A stretch of DNA of 32,099 nucleotides. Source: Bacillota bacterium (GTDB lineage Bacteria > Bacillota > Desulfotomaculia > Desulfotomaculales > JAJYZD01). The notes beneath the pieces are model-generated. The model was not told the origin of the DNA, did not search any database, and saw only the letters and a list, made by a program, of their open reading frames with translations. The first letter of the stretch is position 1. Every line of letters starts with the position of its first letter. Below, piece after piece: positions 21,148 to 30,200 of this stretch. The position numbers and the translations under genes were made by a program. The DNA lies in the NCBI GenBank assembly GCA_021800315.1, contig JAJYZD010000004.1, positions 1 through 32,099 on the forward strand, given 5' to 3'.

Positions 21148-22452
21148 GTGGGACCGGTGCTGATACATAACGTTTTTCTTCTGCCCATGGACGGGCGGGG
21201 AGTGGTGGAAGACGCCCAGGTGCTGGTCAGGGGAGCGGAAATCCTCTATGCCGGTCCGGCCGCCTCCCTCCCGGAGGGTTTTTCCCCCGCATTGACCATA
21301 GACGGCCGGGGCGGGGTGGTGATGCCGGGGCTGGTCAACTGTCATACGCACGCCGCCATGACGCTCCTGCGCAGTTACGCCGACGACCTGCCGCTGATGC
21401 GCTGGCTTACGGAGGCCATCTGGCCCCTGGAGGACCGGATGGACGGTGAAGACATCTACTGGGGCACCCTGCTGGCCTGCCTGGAGATGATCCGGGGCGG
21501 GGTCACCACCTTCGCCGACATGTATTTCTTCATGGATGCGGCGGCCCGGGCGGTGGAGCGCGCCGGACTGCGGGCTTCCCTGTCCCGCGGGCTCATCGGG
21601 AACGGTCCTGCGGCGGAAAAGGGTCTCGCGGAAAGCCGGGAACTGGTGGAGAAGTGGCACGGGGCGGCCGGCGGCCGCATCACGGTCATGCTCGGCCCGC
21701 ATGCCCCCTACACCTGTCCGCCGTCCTACCTGGCCCGGGTCATTGAGTTGTCCGGGGAACTGGGGGTGGGTATTCACATCCACGTGGCCGAGACCCTGGG
21801 GGAGATGGCGGAAATAAAGGAGAAGTACGGTACAACGCCGGTTGACCTGCTGCTCAAGACGGGTCTTCTGGAAAGACCGGTGCTGGCGGCGCACTGCGTC
21901 CACGCGGGTCCGGAGGACATCGCCGTTCTGGCCGACAAAAAGGTGGGCGTGGCCCACAACCCGGAGAGCAACATGAAGCTGGGCTCGGGCATCGCGCCCG
22001 TCCAGGATATGCTGCGGGCCGGTGTGCGGGTGGGGCTCGGCACGGACGGCGCGGCCAGCAACAACGACCAGGATCTTTTCGGCGAGATGCGTTCGGCGGC
22101 CATGCTGGCCAAGGTCGCGGCCATGGATCCCACGGTCCTGCCGGCATCCCGGGTGCTGCACATGGCTACGGCGGGCGGGGCGGCCGCCCTGGGCCTTTCC
22201 GGTACCGGGGTCCTGGCCCCCGGCCGCAAGGCCGACCTGGTCCTGATCGACATCCACCAACCCCACCTGATCCCGCGGCACGACCTGTCCGGGCACCTGG
22301 TCTACGCCGCCCGCGCCTCCGACGTGGCCCTCACGATGGTGGACGGGCGCGTCCTCTGGATGGACGGGCGTTTTACCACCCTGGACGATGAGGAGATAAT
22401 GGCCCGGGCCGGTGAAAAGGCCGCGCGGCTGGCCGAAACAAGCCTGAAGTAG
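21148..22452 (+). CDS. mtaD: 5-methylthioadenosine/S-adenosylhomocysteine deaminase
   Basis: An amidohydrolase that removes ammonia from the adenine ring of methylthioadenosine, S-adenosylhomocysteine and often 5'-deoxyadenosine, giving inosine forms. 434 residues, standard length. The metal site is shown by GLVNCHTHAAMTLLRSYADD (HxH), the histidine in HIHVAETLGEM, HCVHAG, and the aspartate in GLGTDGAASNNDQDLF. Substrate-site motifs LGPHAPYTCP and AHNPESNMKLGSGIAP are also present. GTG 21148 starts five bases after the aldolase stop. In this cluster its products could feed the phosphorylase (mtnP) and the hydrolase (ahcY), as known for Methanocaldococcus-type pathways. It ends the five-gene set. 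Confidence 0.93.
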   Translation: MGPVLIHNVFLLPMDGRGVVEDAQVLVRGAEILYAGPAASLPEGFSPALTIDGRGGVVMPGLVNCHTHAAMTLLRSYADDLPLMRWLTEAIWPLEDRMDGEDIYWGTLLACLEMIRGGVTTFADMYFFMDAAARAVERAGLRASLSRGLIGNGPAAEKGLAESRELVEKWHGAAGGRITVMLGPHAPYTCPPSYLARVIELSGELGVGIHIHVAETLGEMAEIKEKYGTTPVDLLLKTGLLERPVLAAHCVHAGPEDIAVLADKKVGVAHNPESNMKLGSGIAPVQDMLRAGVRVGLGTDGAASNNDQDLFGEMRSAAMLAKVAAMDPTVLPASRVLHMATAGGAAALGLSGTGVLAPGRKADLVLIDIHQPHLIPRHDLSGHLVYAARASDVALTMVDGRVLWMDGRFTTLDDEEIMARAGEKAARLAETSLK

Positions 22453-22796
22453 ACGGCGGAGGCAGCGGAACAAATATTTAGGAAATGGTACCCTGGTCCT
22501 ATAGGCAGGTGGTACTTTGGGGCGTATGATTGGATGGGAGACCCGGAGGGGGTCTCCCGGCACGGGATACGGTGACCAGGTGGCGATGGCCGCCCGCAAA
22601 TGGTACCACAGTCCTATGGGCATAACGGTACTTTTCGTCGAAAAGGATAGAAAGTTATAATATGAGGACGACAAATGGCTCTTGGGACGCCGTTGTTGGC
22701 ACCTGATACAGGCGAAATCCCCGACCTAAATAAGGACAAGAGGCAGGATTTTGAGCCGGGTTGGTGGAACCATGGTCCCAATAGGGGGTGATCGGG
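22453..22796. promoter_or_regulatory. Gene-free stretch with repeated motif and promoter ahead of the histidine kinase
   Basis: No gene is seen. It contains two related 40-base sequences and a third partial copy (separate entry), a TATAAT at 22656-22661 with a weak TTTTCG at 22632-22637 (18-base spacer), and a palindrome CTTTTCG-T-CGAAAAG at 22631-22645 covering that -35. This is the probable promoter of the kinase gene, with a leader of about 130 bases. Confidence 0.55.
22483..22637. repeat. Imperfect direct repeats upstream of the histidine kinase
   Basis: Copy one (22483-22522) and copy two (22598-22637) share AAATGGTACC, GTCCTAT, GGCA and GGTACTTT in the same order and spacing, 115 bases apart. 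A shorter related stretch, CATGGTCCCAATAGGGGGTG, overlaps the ribosome site of the kinase (22771-22790). These could be binding sites for one regulator. Confidence 0.5.
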
Positions 22797-24254
22797 TTGA
22801 GCGGACTTCCGGGGCGGCCTTTCCCGGAGTTACTTATCCTGCAGGCGATCGGCCGGAATCTTTTGCAATCTGACAACTCCGCTGTTAAACGGTTTTCGAC
22901 AGATATCGTGAACCGGATGGAAAGACCGGTCCTGTTTTACGATCGCCAGGGCCGTTGCCTGTTTTCCAACCAAAGTTTCAAAGCCGTGATGGGGGAAGAA
23001 ACCGTTGTTTTGGCCGAACTGGACATGGCCGGGCAGGAACTGAAGTACGTCCTGGACATGGGCCTTCCCGTCCTGCGGTTCCGGGACGAGTTCGTCGCGG
23101 GCGGCGGGAAAAGGTTTCCCGTGCTTCTGGATATCCACCCCGTGCCGGGTTTCCTGGGGTCCCGGCTTGGTTCGGTCGTCCTGGTCACCTGCATGGAAGA
23201 GGAATTGACCGTCGCGGCCTTTCGGGAGCAGACGGCCTTCCTTCTGGAGAGCGTTCAGGCCGGGGTCATCGGGTTGAGCCCTCAAGGCGCGGTGATGGTC
23301 TGCAACCGCTCAGCCCGGGTGTTCTTGGGACTGGGTGACGCCGATGTGGAAGGCAGACCGCTGGACAGCGTCCTGTCCGCCCTCGAAGGCAGTCCGAGGA
23401 GCCTGCTCGGGGCCTTGGTCGCGGAAACCGGGTCCGGCGTCCGGGAGGTGGATCTGGCGTGGCCGGACGGCCGGCGCTTTTTCGTGGTCCAATCTTCCCC
23501 TTATTCCGAACAAGCCGGCCGCATAATCGTCTTTCACGATCTAACCAGGTACAAAGAAGCGGAGCACCAGATGCGGGAATGTGAAAAATTAGCAGCCATA
23601 GGTGAACTGGCCGCCGGTACGGCCCACGAGATCAGGAATCCCCTCACTACCATCCGGGGTTTCGTGCAAATATTGCAGCAGAAGGCCAAGAACGCCGGTT
23701 TTGAAGACATAAACCGCTATGCGGAAATCATAATCAACGAGATCGACCGGGTAAACGGCATCATCGCCGAATTCCTCCTGCTGGCCAAGCCCACGGCGGC
23801 CCGCCGGCAGGACATGGACGTCAACCAGGTGGTCGAGCAGGTTTTTGCCTTTGTGCAAAACGAGGCTCTTCGTCTGGAATTTATCGCCGAGAAGGAACTG
23901 CAGGCGATGCTACCGCCGGTTCTGGCCGACATGGAGCAAATCAAGCAGGTGCTTTTAAACCTGGTCAACAACGCCTTTCAGGCCCTGTCCCCCGGGGGGC
24001 TGGTCAAGATCAGGACCTATGTCGCCGAGGACGGGCGGGTATGCCTGGCGGTGGAGGACACCGGCCACGGGATACCGGCCGATATTATGGACAAGCTTTT
24101 CAAGCCGTTTTTCTCAACCAAGGAGGAAGGTACGGGATTGGGTCTGGCCATCTCGCGCCGCATCGTGGAAGATCACGGTGGTGAGCTGAAGGTGCGAAGC
24201 CGGGAGGGAACGGGTTCGACCTTCCTGATTTATCTGCCGCCGGTAACCTCCTAA
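22797..24254 (+). CDS. PAS-domain histidine kinase, sporulation KinA-like type
   Basis: A soluble sensor kinase of 485 residues with no membrane segment. Two PAS-like domains (about 40-130 and 145-260) precede a HisKA dimerisation domain, with the phospho-acceptor His277 in GTAHEIRNPLTTIRGF. The HATPase domain follows: N-box LLNLVNNAFQAL near 388, VEDTGHGIPA, LFKPFFSTKEEGTGLGLAIS. No response regulator gene adjoins. This fits orphan kinases that feed a Spo0F/Spo0A phosphorelay in spore-forming Firmicutes, although that link is inference. The start TTG 22797 is chosen because AGGGGGTGAT at 22783-22792 is well placed; GTG 22788 would overlap that site. A strong terminator overlaps its stop. Confidence 0.88.
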   Translation: MSGLPGRPFPELLILQAIGRNLLQSDNSAVKRFSTDIVNRMERPVLFYDRQGRCLFSNQSFKAVMGEETVVLAELDMAGQELKYVLDMGLPVLRFRDEFVAGGGKRFPVLLDIHPVPGFLGSRLGSVVLVTCMEEELTVAAFREQTAFLLESVQAGVIGLSPQGAVMVCNRSARVFLGLGDADVEGRPLDSVLSALEGSPRSLLGALVAETGSGVREVDLAWPDGRRFFVVQSSPYSEQAGRIIVFHDLTRYKEAEHQMRECEKLAAIGELAAGTAHEIRNPLTTIRGFVQILQQKAKNAGFEDINRYAEIIINEIDRVNGIIAEFLLLAKPTAARRQDMDVNQVVEQVFAFVQNEALRLEFIAEKELQAMLPPVLADMEQIKQVLLNLVNNAFQALSPGGLVKIRTYVAEDGRVCLAVEDTGHGIPADIMDKLFKPFFSTKEEGTGLGLAISRRIVEDHGGELKVRSREGTGSTFLIYLPPVTS

Positions 24255-24273
24255 GGGTTACCGGTTTTTTTTT
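24241..24273 (+). terminator. Rho-independent terminator overlapping the kinase stop
   Basis: CGGTAACC (24241-24248) pairs perfectly with GGTTACCG (24256-24263), followed by nine Ts (24265-24273). The TAA stop of the kinase lies in the loop. Confidence 0.92.
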
Positions 24274-24488
24274 ACCCCGGCGGCGCAAGAGCCTTATGGA
24301 TAGGGGTTCCATCTTGATACCCGGCTGATATCGGCTATCACTATACGGAATTTTGCCCGGGGGGGTAAAGGTTGGACGGAAAGTGTCGAACAATATATGA
24401 GGTGGGATTTTTATCCCCGAGGGTGCGCGGGTCTCAGATCCCCGGGATAGTGGCTGGCTAGATTGGTACGATAAGCGGGGAGATAGCT

Positions 24489-26459
24489 ATGGACGTAACC
24501 CTGGAAAAAACGATGATGGAGAAATTCGGCCTACCGGCCGGTGCTGCCGCCGGTGTTCTGGAACTGGTCCGGGAGGATTGCCGGAAGGAAATCCGGGAAG
24601 AACTGGAACAGGAACTGAGGCAGGAAATGGAACAGAGGCTGGAGCAGAAGCTGGGAGAGGTAATCCGGGAACTGACCGAGGTCGAGGAGCGGTACCGGCA
24701 GGTGCTGGAGCTTTCCTCGAGTGCAATCGTGATTCACCGCGATGGCAAGCTGGTTTTTGCCAACAGCAGCGCGGCCCGCATGTGGGGAGCCAAAAGTCCC
24801 GCTGATATGATCAGCGGGGATGTTTTTGACTTTATCCACCCCGATTCCCTGGAAAAAGTTTGGGACCGGATCGGAAAAATGATCACGTTGGGCGTGAGCG
24901 TGGAGCCGATCGACGAAGATTTTCAGGCCAGGGACGGAACTATCTTTAATATGGAGGTGGCGGCTGCTCCCATAACCTATATGGGCGAACCAGCTATCGT
25001 GGTGGTGGCCGAGAACGTAACCCTGCGTAAAGAGATGGTTGCGCTTTTCCAGACCATGTCCGATCACGCTCCCAATGCCATCGCTATTATTCAGGACCAA
25101 AGAATTTGTTACATCAACCGCATGTTTGTCGAGATTAGCGGATATAGTGAAGACGAGTTGATAGGGAAAACCAGCCTCAGTATCATACTGGGGGCCGACC
25201 GTCCGAAGGTCCGGCGTTATTCGGCCAAGATGCTGGCGGGCGAGCGGACCATTCCGTACGAATACCGGGGGGTGAAAAAGAACGGCGAGATCATTTGGCT
25301 CATGGAATCGATGGCGCGGATACAGTACAGGGGCAAACCGGCGATCCTGGCCAATCTCATCGATATCACCGAACGTAAGCAAATGGAGGAGCAGGTCAAG
25401 AACGCGGTGTTGTATGACCGGATGACCGGACATTACAACCGGGTCTACTTCGAAGAGGAAATGCGTCGTCTGGCGAAAGCCCGTCCTCTGCCGGTGAGCG
25501 TCGTGGTTTGCGATGTCGACGGGCTGAAGCTGGTAAACGATACTATGGGCTATGACGCCGGCGACCGGTTGATCAAGGTGGCCGGGGACTTGGTCAGTGC
25601 CTGTACCGGCGGGCGCCATATGGTAGCGAGGATGGGGGCGGGCGAGTTCCATATCCTGCTGTCAGAAACCTCCGCGGCCGCCGTGGCGGGATTTTGCGAG
25701 CAACTGGCCGGACGCATTGAAAAACACAATGTCGATAACCCGGGGCTGCCACTGTCCATGTCCATCGGTATGGCCACCTGGGGCGAAGCGGGTTCGGAAC
25801 AGCCGGATTTGAGCCAGGTGCTCAAGGTAGCATACAGCCACATGTTCCGCGAGAAGATGCTCCACCGGTGGAGCGCGCGCAGCACCATCGTGGAGGCCCT
25901 CATGAAGACCCTGGCCGCCCGCGACATAATTACCCAGGAACACGCCGACCGCATGCTCGATTTGGTGTTGGAACTGGCCAGGGCCACCGGGCTTCCGAAT
26001 CATCGCCTGGCCGATTTGAGCCTTCTGGTCCGCTTCCACGATATCGGCAAGGTTGGTGTGCCCGATTCCATCCTCCTGAAACCCGGCCCGCTCAACCCTG
26101 AGGAAATCGCGGTCATGCGCCGTCATACCGAGATCGGCTGCCAAATCGCCCTTGCCGCCCCCGAACTGGTTCCGGTGGCCGACCTGATCGGCAAGCATCA
26201 CGAGTGGTGGGACGGCAGCGGCTACCACCTGGGCCTGTCTGGCGAGGAAATCCCCGTGGAGTGCCGTATCCTGGCGGTGGTCGACGCTTTTGACGCTATG
26301 ACCAGCGACCGGCCCTACCGCCAGGCCATGACCCAAACCCAGGCCGTGGAGGAGTTGCGGCGGTGCGCGGGCACCCAGTTCGACCCGCGGCTGGTGGAGG
26401 AAATGGTGCGGATCATCGATGCCCGGGGCGGGGAAAAAGAGGGTAACGGCAAGAGGTAG
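24489..26459 (+). CDS. PAS-PAS-GGDEF-HD-GYP cyclic-di-GMP signalling protein with altered signatures
   Basis: A 656-residue soluble protein. An N-terminal charged coiled coil (about 25-70, rich in E, Q, R) leads into two PAS domains (about 70-180 and 190-300), ending in the usual DITERKQMEEQ linker. A GGDEF domain (about 310-460) follows with CDVDGLKLVNDTMGYDAGD, but its signature is GAGEF (383-387) instead of GGDEF, so diguanylate cyclase activity is doubtful. The HD-GYP domain has FHDIGKVGVPDSILLKPG (His517, Asp518) and HHEWWDGSGYHLGL, where GYP has become GYH (578-580). The domain order suggests a regulated c-di-GMP phosphodiesterase with a GTP-sensing or silent cyclase domain. Start ATG 24489 follows GGGGAGA. 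It is convergent with the PPTase gene and behind a terminator, so it is its own unit. Confidence 0.88.
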   Translation: MDVTLEKTMMEKFGLPAGAAAGVLELVREDCRKEIREELEQELRQEMEQRLEQKLGEVIRELTEVEERYRQVLELSSSAIVIHRDGKLVFANSSAARMWGAKSPADMISGDVFDFIHPDSLEKVWDRIGKMITLGVSVEPIDEDFQARDGTIFNMEVAAAPITYMGEPAIVVVAENVTLRKEMVALFQTMSDHAPNAIAIIQDQRICYINRMFVEISGYSEDELIGKTSLSIILGADRPKVRRYSAKMLAGERTIPYEYRGVKKNGEIIWLMESMARIQYRGKPAILANLIDITERKQMEEQVKNAVLYDRMTGHYNRVYFEEEMRRLAKARPLPVSVVVCDVDGLKLVNDTMGYDAGDRLIKVAGDLVSACTGGRHMVARMGAGEFHILLSETSAAAVAGFCEQLAGRIEKHNVDNPGLPLSMSIGMATWGEAGSEQPDLSQVLKVAYSHMFREKMLHRWSARSTIVEALMKTLAARDIITQEHADRMLDLVLELARATGLPNHRLADLSLLVRFHDIGKVGVPDSILLKPGPLNPEEIAVMRRHTEIGCQIALAAPELVPVADLIGKHHEWWDGSGYHLGLSGEEIPVECRILAVVDAFDAMTSDRPYRQAMTQTQAVEELRRCAGTQFDPRLVEEMVRIIDARGGEKEGNGKR

Positions 26460-26478
26460 GAGAATACCGGGAGGATTC

Positions 26479-27231
26479 TCAGACCTCCTGGAAGACGGCT
26501 TGCAAGGCTTCGACATCGAAACGAAGGTCTGTTTGTTCGGGGTAGGCTACGGTACATAAGTAAGCGCCGAGCTTGAACGTTATGGTTTTGAACTGGGGAA
26601 GATTCTTGAAACGGCATAGAACGCCGTTCGGTTGTTCCTCTATCTGTCCAACCTCGAAGATGCTGTAGGATGCCATCAGACCAACTCTTAGGGCTTTGGA
26701 GAGGGATTCCTTGACTGTCCACAAGAGAGTCAGCATATCCAGGTAGGCGAGCGGGATGCTCCTTAAGAGATATTTTTCCCGGTCTGTTGTTCGTGACTCC
26801 AGTACACCGGTGGTTTCCGGATCGGGCAGTTCAACGTCGATTCCCATGGGAACCGCTTCCGGAAAGGCTATCGCTGCTGCGATATCGTTGGAGTGGGTGA
26901 TGCTGACCTGGATGTTGTGATTAAACAGGCAGGCAATGACCGGCTGACCGAAGATCCCCTGAGATATGGATATATTTTGAAAATTATTTTCGTTCGTCAG
27001 CCGGCAGGTGGCCGTCTTCGCGGAGTATCTCCCCATGAGGTAGCTCTTTTTCCTTTTCTGCGAGCCCAGGGTGTCGAAATATTGCCGCTCTTCCCTGTGC
27101 AGGCAGCCGGCTAACCCCATGTAATAAGAGGAGACCGGGAAATAACAAAAGTAAACCGCCGCTTTGTGGTCTGTTGTCTCAGTCTTCAGGAGTAAATCGT
27201 CAACGTACGTTATGGGCGAATCGTGGTTCAT
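26479..27231 (-). CDS. 4'-phosphopantetheinyl transferase, Sfp type
   Basis: Transfers the phosphopantetheine arm from CoA to the serine of a carrier domain. About 250 residues. The family's core motifs are present: SITHSNDIAAAIA, MGIDVELPDPE (magnesium-binding acidic pair), and LLWTVKESLSKALRVGL (the W-x-x-KE-S-x-x-K motif). ATG 27231 is taken as start, 11 bases after the polyketide synthase stop. AGGAGG (27262-27257) is too far away for it and a rare ATT at 27246 would fit that site better, so the exact start is uncertain. Frames upstream of this lie inside the synthase gene and are rejected. The obvious client is the carrier domain of the adjacent synthase, with which it is co-transcribed. 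Confidence 0.9.
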   Translation of the reverse strand: MNHDSPITYVDDLLLKTETTDHKAAVYFCYFPVSSYYMGLAGCLHREERQYFDTLGSQKRKKSYLMGRYSAKTATCRLTNENNFQNISISQGIFGQPVIACLFNHNIQVSITHSNDIAAAIAFPEAVPMGIDVELPDPETTGVLESRTTDREKYLLRSIPLAYLDMLTLLWTVKESLSKALRVGLMASYSIFEVGQIEEQPNGVLCRFKNLPQFKTITFKLGAYLCTVAYPEQTDLRFDVEALQAVFQEV

Positions 27232-27241
27232 GTCATGGCTG

Positions 27242-30200
27242 CTAATGTTGACGCGCCTCCTGTCGGTCGAAAAGGGTGTATCTTTTGTGGGCGAAGGGGT
27301 AGGCCGGCAACAAGGCCCTTTCATGCCCAAAGTCTTTTTCAAACGCTCTCCAATCGATGTTTACTCCGGTTGTGAACAGTTTGCCGAGGGTGTCGAGGAA
27401 CACTTCCAGGCCGTCGCTGTGCCGGGAGCAGGTGGAGAAGACGCGAATCCTCTCCCGGTCGGGGAGCGAATTCAGCATGTCGCCCAGTATTTTATCCGGT
27501 CCCACCTCGAGAAAAACATCGACACCCTTGTTCCGCATGTAATTGATACCTTCCTCAAACCTGACCGGCGCCGTGCTATGCAGCGACCAGTGGTCCGCAT
27601 CCGGTGGCTGGTTAAGAATACCGCCGCCGACGGTGGAAACGAACGGAATTTGAGGGAGACGGAAGTCGATGCCGTCCATTTCCCTCCGGAAATTCTCCAG
27701 CATAGGCTCTACGAGCGGAGTGTGGGAACCGTGGGCCGGACTGAGTTTCTTGCCCATGATGCCCTTGCCGCGTAAAATGCCCAGAAACCCGGTGATATCT
27801 TCCATGGTCCCGGAAACAACCAGGTGGCTTAAGTTGTAGGCCGCTATGCGGAGGGAACCGCCAAATTGGGCCAGGAGTTGTTCGATGGTGTTTACGTCGG
27901 CGAAGACGGCCGCCATGCCTCCGTTCGAGGAGGAAAGATCGCCCATCAACTTGCCCGTGGCCGCCACCAGCCGGACGGCCACGGGCAACTCCATGGCGCC
28001 GGCCAGGGACGCCGCCACCCATTCGCCGGTGCCGTGACCGATCAGGAAGGATGGTTTGATGCCTATCTGGATCAGGTACTTACCCAGGGCGTAATCCAGG
28101 GCGAATGTCACGGCCTGGGCGAGGCTGGCCGGCCCGATGGTCCTTTCATCGGCATCTTCGCTGTAAATGAGGTCTGTTATTTTAGTTTGCAGAAATGGCG
28201 AAAAGAGCCCCGAGCATGCGTCCAGAATGTCTTTGAAAGATGGCAGACTATCGTACAAAGCCCTGCCCATACCGACGTACTGCGAACCCTGGCCCGTAAA
28301 CATGAAACCTACCTTGGGGGAGGGTTTCGCCTTGGTCGGAACGGCTTCCCTGAGTCTGAACATCAACTCGCGGGGCGAAGATGCTACGGCGTGCGTGCGG
28401 TAGACCAGGGGGGTACGGAGGTTCTCGGAAAAGCAGGCGTCGCCGAGCTGGAAGTCATCCCGGCGCTCCAGGTAATCGGCCAGATCGTGAGCCTTCCGGA
28501 CGAACGCCGCCGGACTGTGGGCCGAAAGACAAAGGACGTGCCGGGGCAAAAGGGGTTTGTCGGTCGCGTCCAACGTTTCCCCCGCTGGTGCCTCTTCCAG
28601 AAGCATATGGCAGTTCGTGCCGCCGAAACCGAAGGAGTCTATGGCGGCCCGCCGCGGTGCACCGGGCTGAACGGGCCAGGCTTTCGCCTTGGTCAGGGGG
28701 TAAAAGGGAGTCTGCTCAAATTTGATCGCTGGATTGGGCGTGTTCAGGTTGATCAGGGGCGGCAGCTTTCCATTGGTAAAGGACAGAATCATCTTGATGA
28801 AGCTGGCTACTCCGGCGCTCCCGATCAGATGCCCGATATTGGTCTTCACCGAGCCGACGGCAATGGATTGCCTGGCGGGAGTCCAGCGGCTGAAGGCGTT
28901 ACTCAGGGCCCGGATTTCGATGGGGTCCCCGATGGCGGTTCCGGTGGCGTGGGCCTCGACGTACTGGATGGTCCCCGGGTCTATCCCCGTTTTGGTATAT
29001 ACTTGTTCGATGACTTCCTTTTGTCCGTCGGGGTTGGGAGACATCACGCCCAGAGCGTGGCCGTCGTTGTTTACGGCGCTACCCTTGACCACCGCCAGGA
29101 CCCGGTCTCCGTCGGCCATGGCCCGCTCCAGGGGTTTGAGCAGGACCAAACCCGCTCCCTCGCCGGGCACGAAACCGTCGGCGCTGGCATCAAAGACCTT
29201 GGCCCGTCCGCTGGCCGATAGAACTCCGGCGCCGCTCAGGAGCAGGTAGGGGCTGGGGGTCAGGATCAGGTTTACTCCCCCGGCCACGGCCATCTCGCAC
29301 TCGCCCTTCCTCAGGGATTCACAGGCGAGGTGGATGGCGACCAGCGATGAGGAGCAGGCGGTGTCGATAACCATGTTTGGTCCGTGGAGATTGAATTCGT
29401 GAGCGACCCTGGCGGCGATCATGTTCATGATGTTGCCCACCGCCATGTTGGGGTGGTTGCCGGGTGAACCGAACCTGCCTTCCCATTCGGCCAGGATGGC
29501 CTGCCGGTCCTTTGCGGCCAGGGCGGCGAAGCTGGCGAGTTCCTGCAAAGCCTGCCCCGCCAGGGAATGGAGGCGTAATTCGTAATAAGTGTTGCCGCTT
29601 GCCCCGATAAAAATCGCTACGCGCTTACCGTCGACATCTTTCTTTGTGTAGCCGGCTCTTTCCAGGAGTTCGAAAAACAACTGGAGAATCAGGCGTTGCT
29701 GGGGATCCATCACGGCAGCTTCGCCCTCCGGTATCTTGAAGAAACCCGGGTCAAACGCATAAGGATCGGCGATGAACGCCCCGGCCTGGCAGCAGGCGTT
29801 GTCCGTTGGCACGTTCCAACGGTCGCTTGGGATATTGCCGATGCTGCAGCGTCCGTCGACCAGGTTGGTCCAGAATTCTTCCGGCGTGGCGGCATCGGGG
29901 AACCGGCAGGCAGTTTCAATTACCGCTATGTCGGCGGCTGAGGACGCCCGGGGCGTTTCAGTACGGTCGTGGCGCGTTGCGCCGGCCCTGCCGGTAAGGG
30001 CGGTTAGATATTCGTCAAGTTGGTTAACAGTGTGGCACTTTATTATGATATCATTGGTCAGACTAAGACCCAGTTCAGTCTCTAAAGCGCCCAAAACCTG
30101 TACAGCCTTAATGGAGGTCCCGCCGAGGGACAAGAACGGCTGATCCATCGGTATGGTGTGGGCCGGCATGTTTAGGACAGTGGACCAGATATCCCTGATT

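Noticed and set aside
22483..22525. Sigma-54 promoter (GG-N10-GC) in the repeated motif
   Set aside because: The GG and GC positions are one base out of register and the conserved TTGC is absent.
24274..24488. c-di-GMP riboswitch ahead of the GGDEF-HD-GYP gene
   Set aside because: The conserved GEMM core segments were not found; only GC-rich inverted fragments are present.
26460..26480. Terminator between the two convergent genes
   Set aside because: GAGAAT/ATTCTC gives only six pairs, overlaps the PPTase stop, and has no T-run in either direction.
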